Assembly: GCA_964612675.1 (NCBI GenBank)
Contig: CAZTDD010000045.1
Span: forward strand, 1 to 45,780
Reading direction: 5' to 3'
Length of the DNA stretch: 45,780 nt
From: CAZTDD01 sp964612675
GTDB lineage: Bacteria; Hinthialibacterota; Hinthialibacteria; Hinthialibacterales; JAKPRU01
Shown one piece after another: positions 8,697 to 16,937 of this stretch. Each line of letters begins with the position of its first letter. The stretch's first letter is position 1. The position numbers and the translations under genes are program-made. The notes under the pieces are model-generated. The model saw only the letters and a program-made list of their open reading frames with translations, did no database searches and was not told the origin of the DNA.

Positions 8697-8927
8697 TCAC
8701 CTCGCAGCCAGTTCGCGGGCGTGGGTGATCTCGCGTTTGCCAACAGGCCGAACCTGTGTTGCTTCCACCGTCACCACGGCGGCGGTTTTGCCATCGAGTG
8801 TTGTGAACTCCACTTCATACGCCTGGCCGTCTCGATAAACATGGACCACCGTACCCACATCACCTGCTTCCAGGCGGTGATCCGGCACTGTGCCGGTCAA
8901 TACCATTCGATCATGTTCATTGATCAT
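8697..8927 (-). CDS. DUF4926 family small protein
   Basis: A 76-residue protein from ATG 8927 (MINEHDRMVLTGTVPDHRLE), followed by AGDVGTVVHVYRDGQAYEVE and FTTLDGKTAAVVTVEATQVR. This matches DUF4926, which has a small KOW/SH3-like barrel with G-D-x-G-T-V-V-x-x-Y. A GAGGA sequence lies a few bases upstream; ATG 8939 is an alternative start. Members usually follow a DUF6883 gene in a toxin-antitoxin-like pair; no intact partner is visible between here and cobS at 9098, so this may be an orphan. Confidence 0.7.
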   Translation of the reverse strand: MINEHDRMVLTGTVPDHRLEAGDVGTVVHVYRDGQAYEVEFTTLDGKTAAVVTVEATQVRPVGKREITHARELAAR

Positions 8928-9097
8928 CTCGTTCCTCATTCTAGAACTTGTGTGGCGGAGGCTGGCGTCTAAATACGGGGGCGGGAGGGCTCCACGTGTC
9001 GCACGCCTGCCCAAGCAACCGAACTCCGTGGTTGCGATGATAATCCGTCACAACAATAAATTCATCAAGTTTTCTGGTCTTCTCCCTTTTCGACGAT

Positions 9098-9853
9098 TCA
9101 CAATGACGCCGTCGCACAAATATGAAGGACGGTTTCGGTGACATAAATAACCGCGCCGACACAGTCACCTGTAATATAACCAATTTTCTTTAGGAAATAC
9201 ATGCGGGCGACTAGTGGAAATGAGACAACGAGGATAGGGATCAATATCGGATTCGCAGGCGATACAACGCCGACAATGACAACCGTAAACAACAAAGCAA
9301 AAGAAAGACACAACCATTGATTCGAGAAGGGCATGATACGGCTCAGGCTTTCCGGCGGCACGTCCCGGGTCCGTGTCAAAGTCAAGAGAAACACCCCCGT
9401 AACACGTGAGACAGCGGCATAGGCAATCATATTTCGAATAGCTACTTCCGGCGTCAGCGCCGACAACGCGGCATATCGTAAGACATACGTAGAGATCAAA
9501 GCAAATGAGCCGTACGTGCCAATACAGCTGTCGCGCATTATTTCCAACATCTTCTTTGCGTCGAAGCCTCCCATCCCATCCGCGACGTCCGCCAAAGCGT
9601 CCTCGTGGAACATTCCCGTTATCCAGCCGTACACGAGTAACGTCAGCGCTACGGCGACCGAATATGGAAAACACAGATCAGCCAAGAACAGGACGAGCGC
9701 GGCCACGCCGCCGAGTACTCCTCCTGCGAGAGGGAAAAACATCCCCATTCTGTATAATGCTCTATCCGTGATCGCCCAATGCGGAATCGGAATCCACGAA
9801 AGGAAAGCGATCGTCGTGAAGAGCAGTTTGAGATAATAGGTAAATTTGTTCAT
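9098..9853 (-). CDS. cobS: Adenosylcobinamide-GDP ribazoletransferase
   Basis: A 251-residue polytopic inner-membrane protein that joins adenosylcobinamide-GDP to alpha-ribazole (phosphate), the last step of cobamide assembly. It shows the family hallmarks F-P-L-A-G-G-V-L-G near residue 40 and the metal-binding block FHEDALADVADGMGG near residue 85, followed by several transmembrane helices. Length matches CobS. It overlaps cobT by ATGA (9850-9853) and is the last gene of the leftward riboswitch-controlled operon. This is CobS of the nucleotide-loop pathway, unrelated to the AAA subunit of aerobic cobaltochelatase that shares the symbol. Confidence 0.93.
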   Translation of the reverse strand: MNKFTYYLKLLFTTIAFLSWIPIPHWAITDRALYRMGMFFPLAGGVLGGVAALVLFLADLCFPYSVAVALTLLVYGWITGMFHEDALADVADGMGGFDAKKMLEIMRDSCIGTYGSFALISTYVLRYAALSALTPEVAIRNMIAYAAVSRVTGVFLLTLTRTRDVPPESLSRIMPFSNQWLCLSFALLFTVVIVGVVSPANPILIPILVVSFPLVARMYFLKKIGYITGDCVGAVIYVTETVLHICATASL

Positions 9854-10884
9854 TCGGGTGTTTTTGAACTAACACCGGCAGACTCGAACGTTGCCATTTC
9901 GTTGAAAATTGCAGCCGCGGCATCAATAACCGGGAGCGCAACCAACGCGCCGCTTGCTTCGCCCAGGCACATGCCCAGATCGAGAATCGGTTTCAATTCA
10001 AGGTGTTCGAGAATTCGACGGTGTCCGGGTTCAACCGATGTATGTGCGGCGATAAATATACGCGATACATCGGGATTTATCATGGAAGCCAGAAGGGCTG
10101 CGACAGAACCGATAAAACCGTCCAACAAAACTGGAATGTCGCTATCGTGTGCGGCGAGCATCGCACCGACCATTGCGGCGATTTCGAGACCGCCCAAGCA
10201 TGCCAGAATGGAGTATGTATTCTTCATTCCCTCTTTATGTAGAGCGATAGCTTTTTGAATAATGGATATTTTGTGTTCGAGTCCAATATCATCCAAGCCG
10301 GTTCCTCTTCCGGTTATCTCTGAAACAGGACATGGGAGAAGCGCCGCACAGAGGGCTGAGGCGGACGTTGTGTTGCCGATTCCCATTTCTCCAAGAACGA
10401 TGAGTTGCGTGCTCCTTTCGGCTTCCGTTCGAACCACGTCCCTTCCGACTGCGAGCGCTTCTTCCATTTCCTCTTTTGTCATTGCGGCCGTGGCGGCGAT
10501 ATTTCGTGTTCCCGCGCGCACACGTCGACGTTCAACACCTGATACGGATTGCACGTCCGGAAGAGCGCTGCCGACGTCGACAACGCGCAGTGTCGCGTCA
10601 TGCAGTCTTGATAGGACGTTCACCGCCGCCCCTCCGAGGGCCATATTCATCAACATCTCGCCTGTTACCGATTGAGGATATGCGCTGACGCCTTCCTTAC
10701 AGACCCCATGATCTCCGGCAAAAACCAGAACACTGCGTGGCTTTGTTTTCGGCTGGTTTCTCTGTTGAATGCCACAGAGTTGTGCGGCGATTTCCTCTAG
10801 TCGTCCCAAACTTCTTGGCGGCTTTGTCAATCGGTCCAATCGTTTCCACGCTGTATCAACGTACGTCGGGCAGTTATTTTTCAT
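9850..10884 (-). CDS. cobT: Nicotinate-nucleotide:base phosphoribosyltransferase
   Basis: A 344-residue cytosolic enzyme that activates the lower-ligand base (for example 5,6-dimethylbenzimidazole) with nicotinate mononucleotide to give alpha-ribazole phosphate. The N-terminus has RLTKPPRSLGRLEE, followed by VFAGDHGV, the glycine-rich LGEMGIGNTTSASAL and the C-terminal LDLGMCLGEASGALVA, where the glutamate of LGE corresponds to the catalytic base of the Salmonella enzyme. It lies between cobU and cobS, the usual grouping. Start ATG 10884. The base that it prefers cannot be told from sequence alone. Confidence 0.93.
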   Translation of the reverse strand: MKNNCPTYVDTAWKRLDRLTKPPRSLGRLEEIAAQLCGIQQRNQPKTKPRSVLVFAGDHGVCKEGVSAYPQSVTGEMLMNMALGGAAVNVLSRLHDATLRVVDVGSALPDVQSVSGVERRRVRAGTRNIAATAAMTKEEMEEALAVGRDVVRTEAERSTQLIVLGEMGIGNTTSASALCAALLPCPVSEITGRGTGLDDIGLEHKISIIQKAIALHKEGMKNTYSILACLGGLEIAAMVGAMLAAHDSDIPVLLDGFIGSVAALLASMINPDVSRIFIAAHTSVEPGHRRILEHLELKPILDLGMCLGEASGALVALPVIDAAAAIFNEMATFESAGVSSKTPE

Positions 10885-10909
10885 ATCCAGTCCAATGCAC
10901 TCGATCCGG

Positions 10910-11443
10910 TTATTCTTTAGGTAATGCTCCCTTTAGGACTATCGGTATACCTGCGGCAAGCCAAAGAACATTATCGCACACTCGGGCAAAATACTGATTT
11001 ATCAAGCCCAATAAATCACGGTATTTTCTTCCCGTTTCATATTCCGGGTGCACACCCATCCCGACTTCATTTGTAACCAGAATAATCTTTGAAGGGGTAG
11101 TCTTCACCACGTCAAGTACGGGGTTTACCCATTTGTCAATAACTTCTGAAGACTCGTCTCCATCGTTCATGATCGAGGCAGTCCAGAGGGTCAGACAATC
11201 AACTACGATACAGTCACTTTGCTCGACCGCCTGACGGAAAGCATCGATAATGTTCGTTCCGGCCTCAATCGTTGTCCATCCCTCGCCACGTTCTTGTTGA
11301 TGGTACAATATGCGGCGTTCCATCTCGTGATCGCAGGGGGTGGCAGTGGCGATAAAGGTTTTCTTCTTATAGTTCTTTGCGTAATTGACCGCCCATGCGC
11401 TTTTGCCGCTTCTTACACCTCCAATGAGAAGATATGAGGCCAT
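10910..11443 (-). CDS. cobU: Adenosylcobinamide kinase / guanylyltransferase
   Basis: A 177-residue bifunctional nucleotide-loop enzyme that phosphorylates adenosylcobinamide and transfers GMP. The P-loop GGVRSGKS is at residues 8-15; the region RRILYHQQERGEGW carries the histidine equivalent to the guanylylated His of the Salmonella enzyme; VVDCLTLW and VTNEVGMGVHPE follow as in CobU/CobP. Length is normal. It is 25 bases upstream of cobT. No CobY-type alternative and no CobC phosphatase are present in the window. Confidence 0.93.
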   Translation of the reverse strand: MASYLLIGGVRSGKSAWAVNYAKNYKKKTFIATATPCDHEMERRILYHQQERGEGWTTIEAGTNIIDAFRQAVEQSDCIVVDCLTLWTASIMNDGDESSEVIDKWVNPVLDVVKTTPSKIILVTNEVGMGVHPEYETGRKYRDLLGLINQYFARVCDNVLWLAAGIPIVLKGALPKE

Positions 11444-11491
11444 TCCTGTTATTTCCTTTCCCGTATATCATTTCCGAATCGCCGAAGAGAA

Positions 11492-12385
11492 TCAACGTTT
11501 CTTGCAACAACATGGCACCTTGTTCTCTGTTTCTGTGAACAGATCGGAGTGAAGTATATTTGCAAAGTGTTCGGTCGATTTGAGAAATGTGGATAAGCTC
11601 GGCTGCGTCATTTCAGTGGCGTCCGTCTGTACGATCAGCGTATCGTCCAACACGGAAAACTCCTGGTATCGCTTGATACGCGTGTCGTCGATTAGAGAAT
11701 GCGTAAGTATGACAATAACATCCGGTTCTACTGCAATGACCGACTCAATTGAGATTCGAGGATAGGCCGCCGGGGCGTCCGCAAAGACATTGATACCCCC
11801 CGCCGTTTCTATAATACTGTGAATGAAACTGTCTTTCGATACAGTCATGAGTGGTTTCGTCCACACTTCGACGAAAACGCGTTTTCGCTTTTTCTTTCCG
11901 ATTTTCTTTTCGATGTTACGCAGGCGTTCCTTAACGCTCTTGAGATAAACGTCCGCATACTGTTCACGCCCCGTGATCTCTGCAACTCTTTTAAAATCAC
12001 GAACAATATCCTGCAAGTTTCGAGACGGTCCAAGACGAACAACATGTAAACCGAGCGATTCCAGTCGATGCAGAGTCGCGGAACGGTTGGATTCAACATC
12101 CCCGAGTACGAGGGTCGGTGTCAATGTCGTAATCAATTCGAGATTCGGGAGGGACAGCGTTCCAATCACTACCGCGTCGGTGGCATTATCGAGTCGTGGA
12201 CAGAACTTTGTGATTCCCACCAGACACTCGGCGAGACCCAAATCGCGAACCATGCACGTATTGGACGGTGCGAGGGATACAATGCGCTGGGTGTCATCGA
12301 TCTTGTCCGCCGAAGCGTTGTTGACTGAAATGAAAAGAATGATGCTGAATAGTATTCGATTTCGCATTCCTCGATTATTCCACAT
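11492..12385 (-). CDS. btuF: BtuF-like periplasmic corrinoid-binding protein
   Basis: A 297-residue exported protein of the helical-backbone metal-receptor (BtuF/FepB) family. It has a signal peptide (core FSIILFISVNNASA), then QRIVSLAPSNTCMVRDLGLA, the canonical start of BtuF proteins, and later WTKPLMTVSKDSFIHSIIET, AGGINVFADAP and VIAVEPDVIVI. It should capture corrinoids in the periplasm and deliver them to a BtuCD permease, but neither permease nor ATPase is encoded in this window. ATG 12385 overlaps the end of cobQ by 11 bases; ATG 12367 is an alternative. Oddity: the C-terminus ends in PCCCKKR, an unusual triple cysteine that could bind metal or be lipid-independent surface chemistry; function unknown. 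Confidence 0.85.
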   Translation of the reverse strand: MWNNRGMRNRILFSIILFISVNNASADKIDDTQRIVSLAPSNTCMVRDLGLAECLVGITKFCPRLDNATDAVVIGTLSLPNLELITTLTPTLVLGDVESNRSATLHRLESLGLHVVRLGPSRNLQDIVRDFKRVAEITGREQYADVYLKSVKERLRNIEKKIGKKKRKRVFVEVWTKPLMTVSKDSFIHSIIETAGGINVFADAPAAYPRISIESVIAVEPDVIVILTHSLIDDTRIKRYQEFSVLDDTLIVQTDATEMTQPSLSTFLKSTEHFANILHSDLFTETENKVPCCCKKR

Positions 12386-13904
12386 TGCGCGCCCCTTTGT
12401 TTGGTTGGATTGCGCAGAGAATCGGATCCAGGTTCAAATTGGACGCTATTGCCGACGCGATCCTCTCATACGGGTCCGCCGGACAATCCGCCTGGGCCGC
12501 GTTGACGCCTGATTGTTTGCACAGATAATCGCGCACCGTGTGATTATCGAAAAGTCCATGGATATAGGTCCCCCACACACGTCCGTTTTCGGACATGGCC
12601 CCATCCGTTCGATTACACCGTTCCGGTTTTTCCATGAAGACTTGTACGAGAGGTCGGGTTGTGTCTTTTCCGCTCGTCTTTCCGCAGTGGATTTCGTAAC
12701 CGGCGATTTTGCTCATGTCGTGGATGAAAACTCCCTTGACGTTGAGGGTTGTCTTGAGAGGATAAAGTTCCGTAGTCACGTCCAATAATCCAAAACCGTC
12801 TGCTCCGATCCGCCGTGTTTCTATGCCGTGCGGATCGGTCAAAAAACGACCAAGCATCTGGTATCCACCGCAAATACCAATTGTGAGCGTATCTTGTCTA
12901 CAGTGTTCCTCCAAAAATGAACGAAAACCACGTCGTTTCAGCTCGATTAAATCCTCGATAACGTTTTTCGATCCCGGGATAATAATTATGTCAGACTCTG
13001 TCTTCATCGGTGCGGCGTACAGTGCCTGAACGTGGAACCGGTTGTCGGCGAGCAGGGGTTCGATGTCTGTGATATTCGAAACGTGAGGAGGCACGATGAC
13101 GCCGACGCGTATTTCCGCCCCACGCGCCCTTGTTGAATGAAACGATCGTGTTTCAAAGGAAGCATTGTCTTCGTCAGGCATGTGATGGTTTCGTACATAG
13201 GGTAGGACACCCAAGACAGGTTTTCCCGACCGGTCTTCCAATACCTTTCTTCCTTCATCGAAAATATCTCGTGCGCCTCGAAACTTGTTCACGACGAGCC
13301 CGATTACGCGCTCTCGCTGTTTATGGTCGAGTAGATCGAGTGTACCGAGTAAGGACGCGAAAATGCCCCCGCGCTCTATATCGGAAATCAGCAAAGCACG
13401 CGCGTCGGTATACTTGGCGATCCAGAGATTCGCCAAATCGCGGTGCAAAAGATTCAGTTCCGCGCAGCTTCCCGCGCCTTCGATCAGGATGACGTCATAC
13501 TTGGATGCAAGGCGATCATAGCTCTCGGAAATGGCGGTCTTGAACTCGTTCACACGTTTCAACCCGAAGTCAGAAGAAACCACACCGTTGACTTTGCCGT
13601 GAAGGACAACCTGAGACTCTCGATCGCCGGAGGGTTTCAATAGCAGCGGGTTCAAATCATTGACGATGGGGACCCTGCATGCCTCGGCTTGACACGCTTG
13701 CGCTCGACCGATTTCCCCGCCTTCCAACGTCACGGCGGAATTGTTGGACATGTTCTGCGCCTTGAAGGGGGCGACGGAATATCCCATGTTGCTCAACAAC
13801 CGGCCCAACCCTGCCGTGAAGAGACTCTTTCCAACGGAAGAAGCCGTGCCCCAAACGCAAATCGCCGTAGCCGTATATGACGTATCGCGAGAAGAGTTCA
13901 ACAA
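12375..13904 (-). CDS. cobQ: Adenosylcobyric acid synthase (glutamine-hydrolysing)
   Basis: A 509-residue CobQ/CbiP, which amidates side chains of adenosylcobyrinic acid a,c-diamide. The N-terminal dethiobiotin-synthetase-like ATPase half shows WGTASSVGKS and PFKAQNMSNNSAVT; the C-terminal half is a class I glutamine amidotransferase with IGICGGYQMLG (nucleophilic Cys) and a late GTYIHGLFDN (catalytic His). The start is TTG 13904, with GAGGG about 6 bases upstream; no ATG lies early enough. It follows propeller gene 2 by 53 bases. In the absence of ring-synthesis genes, its role may be completing salvaged, incompletely amidated corrinoids. Confidence 0.92.
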   Translation of the reverse strand: MLNSSRDTSYTATAICVWGTASSVGKSLFTAGLGRLLSNMGYSVAPFKAQNMSNNSAVTLEGGEIGRAQACQAEACRVPIVNDLNPLLLKPSGDRESQVVLHGKVNGVVSSDFGLKRVNEFKTAISESYDRLASKYDVILIEGAGSCAELNLLHRDLANLWIAKYTDARALLISDIERGGIFASLLGTLDLLDHKQRERVIGLVVNKFRGARDIFDEGRKVLEDRSGKPVLGVLPYVRNHHMPDEDNASFETRSFHSTRARGAEIRVGVIVPPHVSNITDIEPLLADNRFHVQALYAAPMKTESDIIIIPGSKNVIEDLIELKRRGFRSFLEEHCRQDTLTIGICGGYQMLGRFLTDPHGIETRRIGADGFGLLDVTTELYPLKTTLNVKGVFIHDMSKIAGYEIHCGKTSGKDTTRPLVQVFMEKPERCNRTDGAMSENGRVWGTYIHGLFDNHTVRDYLCKQSGVNAAQADCPADPYERIASAIASNLNLDPILCAIQPNKGARNVE

Positions 13905-13957
13905 TCAATCCCTCGCTGCGGTCTGCTCGCTCGGAGCATTGTGTGTTGCCACCTTCA

Positions 13958-15289
13958 TCATTCGAACAATCTCCAGTCGTCAACGACCGTATTCGTCTGC
14001 GAGTGTATGAAAAACAAATCCGTGTTACCGTTTAGAGTCCGTTGCCAGACAATTCCGATTCTTCCGTTTCCGCTTATATCAATACAGGGGCGCGTATCGG
14101 AACATTCCAAGTCTTCGGTGAGCCGTGTTTCTTCCGACAGTCGGTCAAGGTTCGGGTCGTACGCTTTGAGATACAAATCCCATTCGCCGTCTCGTTTGTC
14201 CGCCCAAACAATGTAGATCTCACCGTTAGGCGCAATGGCGAGGTCGGGACATTCGACGGTATTTGCCTGGTCGTAATCCGTGATTTGAATCAGCGGACCG
14301 TAGGTCGAATCGGAAGGATCTTTGCAGGACAACCATACGTTATGAAACTTCTGTGTGACGCGCTCCGTCCACACAAACCATGCCGTATCCTCTTGGTCGA
14401 CCCGGACTCTGGGAGGGTCGGAAAAACTACCACCGTGCTCACTGACTCGAATCACTGGATCCATAGATCGATCCGGCGGGGCGGGCATCATGCCGTAGTT
14501 CATTGTCCCTTGTGCATCGACGAATCCAGTGGTCCAAACAGCATGCAAACGTCCTTCTGAATCGAATACGAACTGAGGTATCACAACGCCAAGAAAGAAA
14601 TGGGATCCGGGGATGGGTTCCTTATCGATATTCGCGTCCTCCACGAGCCGAAAGTCAAACGATTCAGCAGTATCGAAATGTCCCTCGCGATCGGATAACG
14701 TTAAAAGGAAATCGGGGCCTTCCGCGCGAAGAAAATCGTACCACCCCACGCCGATACGTCCGTCGGGCGTTCCGTGAATCTTTGGACGGTATTGGTTCTC
14801 GGTATGTGACGTGATTCGGATTTCCGGGCTTTCAAAAAGGCCGGTCGGCAACAAACGACGAAAATAGACGTCGATATTGTCCAATCCGCTGGGCGAAGTG
14901 CTATTTCGATAATCGTGCCATACGAAATTAACGGAACCACTCTGTGAAACATAGAGAGAAGGATTTCCCCCGTGCCCGAACGGACCCGGCCGTCCGGTAT
15001 CCGTTCGGACGGCAAGGGGTTCACTCCATTTGTTGTTCGATAATCGTCGATAATAGATGACGCCCGAGGCACCGATATCTGAAGTTCCCTCCACACGTTC
15101 CGTGTAGACCAAATGAAGGGTTCCATCGGAATCAAATAACATCGAACCTCGCGTATTGCGGGATAATTCGTTGTCGAAATCCGATTGGGTGATCTGAATG
15201 GGACTTTCAAAAAGAGGCAATTCGGCGTGCACCGTTGGAACGGACACTGTAATAAACGTAAGCAAACAAACATAAGTTCGAAGTTTCAT
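13958..15289 (-). CDS. Secreted seven-repeat beta-propeller protein 2
   Basis: A 443-residue paralogue of the protein at 5346-6674, with signal peptide (MKLRTYVCLLTFITVSVPTV, then HA-E) and seven repeats: TLHLVYTE, SVNFVWHDYRNST, RIGVGWYDF, RLHAVWTTG, TAWFVWTER, EIYIVWADKRDG and RIGIVWQR. Sequence similarity to paralogue 1 runs the full length, including the first two blades and the terminal tryptophan (DDWRLFE versus REWMLLQ). It is the second gene of the leftward operon controlled by a cobalamin riboswitch, between a prepilin and cobQ. No enzymatic motif is seen. I infer a secreted corrinoid-binding or capture protein, by analogy to the seven-bladed BtuG, but homology to BtuG is not established. 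Confidence 0.78.
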   Translation of the reverse strand: MKLRTYVCLLTFITVSVPTVHAELPLFESPIQITQSDFDNELSRNTRGSMLFDSDGTLHLVYTERVEGTSDIGASGVIYYRRLSNNKWSEPLAVRTDTGRPGPFGHGGNPSLYVSQSGSVNFVWHDYRNSTSPSGLDNIDVYFRRLLPTGLFESPEIRITSHTENQYRPKIHGTPDGRIGVGWYDFLRAEGPDFLLTLSDREGHFDTAESFDFRLVEDANIDKEPIPGSHFFLGVVIPQFVFDSEGRLHAVWTTGFVDAQGTMNYGMMPAPPDRSMDPVIRVSEHGGSFSDPPRVRVDQEDTAWFVWTERVTQKFHNVWLSCKDPSDSTYGPLIQITDYDQANTVECPDLAIAPNGEIYIVWADKRDGEWDLYLKAYDPNLDRLSEETRLTEDLECSDTRPCIDISGNGRIGIVWQRTLNGNTDLFFIHSQTNTVVDDWRLFE

Positions 15290-15303
15290 TCTATATTCTC
15301 CAT

Positions 15304-16017
15304 TTAGTCTCGAAGAAGTTGGACAGCGCGTTCTCGAATGGTTCCATGAATGGTCAATTCATATTCGCCATACCAGGTTAGGTTTGGATTGTCTTCATCT
15401 TGTTTAATGCGAAATGGGAAACGTATTTCCCGTTCAGGATAGTACTGGCCGATATCGATACTTAGACAACGGACCAACCAGACATCGTTGTCCCAGTCTT
15501 TTTCGATGTTATGATCGCCGCCCGCATAACCGCCCACATCGGTCGCCGCCGCATTGTAAGCGTATCGAAGGAATACCCACTGAGGGACTTCTTTGCCGGC
15601 ATAGTTTGTATTGCTGCAATTCGACCAGGCTTCGATATGATGGTTATATCGACGTTTCAAGGCGGGACAATAGAGACTTGATTCCGAGCAGTAGTTGTAT
15701 TTCACCAACAATAGAGAGATGCCGCTCCAATAACCGTTTGCCGAAGGACCACAGCCCCACTCTGTTTGATCCGGATGAGGAACAGTATCCGCGATCCCGT
15801 CTGCGGGTGGAAAACGGTTGAAATCAAGTCGATACGAGTTCAGTGCCGTATGGATGGTTCTCAAGTTTTGTTGGCAGGCGGCGCGATCGGCCCGATCGAT
15901 CGCTTCGAGATAATTCGACGCGACAATGGTGGACAGTATGCCGATGATAGCAACGACAACGAGCAATTCGATCAGCGTGAAGCCGTCATTGGGACTTCCC
16001 CGAGCTAAAGAGTACAA
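15304..16017 (-). CDS. Type IV prepilin-like / pseudopilin 2 (riboswitch-controlled)
   Basis: A roughly 237-residue prepilin-like protein, paralogous to 6679-7389. I choose TTG 16017 as start: AAGGAG lies 9 bases upstream, and it gives a leader MYSLARGSPNDG followed by FTLIELLVVVAIIGIL, an ideal short prepilin leader. A further TTG at 16059 has no ribosome-binding site. The C-terminal domain keeps the paralogue's cysteines and the strings SANGYWSG, VPQWVFLRYAYN and TIRERAVQLLRD. It is the first structural gene after the leftward cobalamin riboswitch, meaning pilin expression should respond to cobalamin. That is unusual for a pseudopilin and implies a dedicated role in corrinoid acquisition. 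Confidence 0.8.
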   Translation of the reverse strand: MYSLARGSPNDGFTLIELLVVVAIIGILSTIVASNYLEAIDRADRAACQQNLRTIHTALNSYRLDFNRFPPADGIADTVPHPDQTEWGCGPSANGYWSGISLLLVKYNYCSESSLYCPALKRRYNHHIEAWSNCSNTNYAGKEVPQWVFLRYAYNAAATDVGGYAGGDHNIEKDWDNDVWLVRCLSIDIGQYYPEREIRFPFRIKQDEDNPNLTWYGEYELTIHGTIRERAVQLLRD

Positions 16018-16082
16018 TCCACGATACTCCTTCGGATAAAAGTCGACCGAAAGCAACAATTCTGTGTAACCGGGGAGGAATT

Positions 16083-16124
16083 CTAAGAGTGGGAGTGGGT
16101 AAGTAAGTCGACGATCAAACCCAT
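16083..16124 (-). CDS. Possible 13-residue leader peptide between riboswitch and pilin
   Basis: ATG 16124 is preceded by AGGAG at a 7-base distance and opens a 13-codon frame (MGLIVDLLTHSHS) ending in TAG at 16083-16085. It sits downstream of the riboswitch aptamer and about 65 bases before the pilin start. I see no T-run terminator in this leader, so the riboswitch may act on translation here, with this small frame as the regulated or coupling element. It could equally be a chance frame. Confidence 0.3.
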   Translation of the reverse strand: MGLIVDLLTHSHS

Positions 16125-16167
16125 CGGCCTTCTCCTCGGTCGGCTTTCGGAATTCTTCGGCAAAAAG

Positions 16168-16313
16168 CAGGTATCCTGGCTTCCGGGCTTCAGTTCGTCC
16201 TACTCCCTCGCCTTCTCACCCGTTGTCACGGGCAATGGCACGCTGAGGTTTCGTTCCCGGTTACAGTGGCGGGACCGCGCCGGATTCTCACCGGCTTCCC
16301 TGACTTTTTAACC
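16168..16313 (-). promoter_or_regulatory. Cobalamin riboswitch (leftward operon)
   Basis: The minus-strand transcript contains the cobalamin riboswitch signature: GGGAAGCCGGTGAGAATCCG, then GCGGTCCCGCCACTGTAACC, and the late GAAGCCAGGATACCTGC. These are the conserved core blocks, including the B12-box GCCACTG. It precedes pilin 2, propeller 2, cobQ, btuF, cobU, cobT and cobS. Positions 16183-16300 are identical, in inverted orientation, to the second riboswitch core. No intrinsic terminator is visible downstream, in contrast to the rightward copy. Confidence 0.93.
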
Positions 16314-16324
16314 ATAGAGTTGTA

Positions 16325-16353
16325 TGTTATTGGGAGGTTGTTCTCCTGTCAAG
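16325..16353 (-). promoter_or_regulatory. Sigma-70-type promoter of the leftward corrinoid operon
   Basis: On the minus strand TTGACA (16353-16348) and TAACAT (16330-16325) are separated by exactly 17 bases. Transcription would start near 16318, just before the riboswitch. The -35 is consensus and the spacing ideal. Confidence 0.7.
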
Positions 16354-16662
16354 AAAAAACGACAAGAAAAAACGCACGAGCCACAAACCGCCGCATCGCT
16401 GAACCGGAAATGCAACCGTTCTTGTCAAGAGCGTGAAGATCTTGGCGAGATGAAGCTTCGTTACCGGAAGTCGCACGGCGAGTATAAGTGTCCGAAAACC
16501 AATGAGATCCGGCAAGTCGCGAGTCTATCTCAAGAACGATGGGGGTGCCGAATTGGCCGAGGACAATAAACTCATCAACAACAATCGAACGTTACGCGGC
16601 TTCAATGATGCAGCAAAAAGTCCACGAGGCGGACGAGATGAATCGACTCATGCCCGGAACAC

Positions 16663-16691
16663 TTGACCATCCGGCGGATCTCATTTATCCT
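16663..16691 (+). promoter_or_regulatory. Sigma-70-type promoter of the rightward corrinoid operon
   Basis: TTGACC (16663-16668) and TATCCT (16686-16691) are separated by 17 bases. Transcription would begin near 16698 and run into the rightward riboswitch starting about 16728. Confidence 0.6.
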
Positions 16692-16727
16692 TCTCTAATG
16701 ACATAACTCGATGCGGTGAACGCCAGA

Positions 16728-16876
16728 AGGCGGCTAAAAAGGGAAGCCGGTGAGAATCCGGCGCGGTCCCGCCACTGTAACCGGGAACGAAACCTCAGCG
16801 TGCCATTGCCCGTGACAACGGGTGAGAAGGCGAGGGAGTAGGACGAACTGAAGCCCGGGAGCCAGGAAACCTGCCA
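16728..16876 (+). promoter_or_regulatory. Cobalamin riboswitch (rightward operon)
   Basis: The plus strand carries the same cobalamin aptamer: GGGAAGCCGGTGAGAATCCG at 16741, the B12-box GCCACTG at about 16771, and GAGCCAGGAAACCTGCC closing the structure at 16859-16875. It precedes the operon from 17040 to 27271 and is followed by an intrinsic terminator at 16938-16969, so control is probably by transcription attenuation. All rightward genes, including the nitrogenase-like pair, should therefore be induced when cobalamin is scarce. Confidence 0.94.
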
Positions 16877-16937
16877 CATTGAGATTTGTCACCTCTTCGG
16901 GATTTGAGAGCGTGGCGTCATCTACAGGAGTATGCCG

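Larger units (their letters stand above)
16183..16858. repeat. 118-bp perfect inverted repeat made by twin riboswitch cores
   Basis: By direct comparison, 16183-16300 reverse-complemented equals 16741-16858 with no mismatch over 118 bases; differences begin outside (G/A at 16859, then A/T a few bases on). The 440-base spacer (16301-16740) holds the two divergent promoters and no convincing gene; the longest open stretch in it, about 33 codons ending near 16705, has no ribosome-binding site. Identity across variable loops as well as conserved core argues for recent duplication or gene conversion. Confidence 0.95.
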
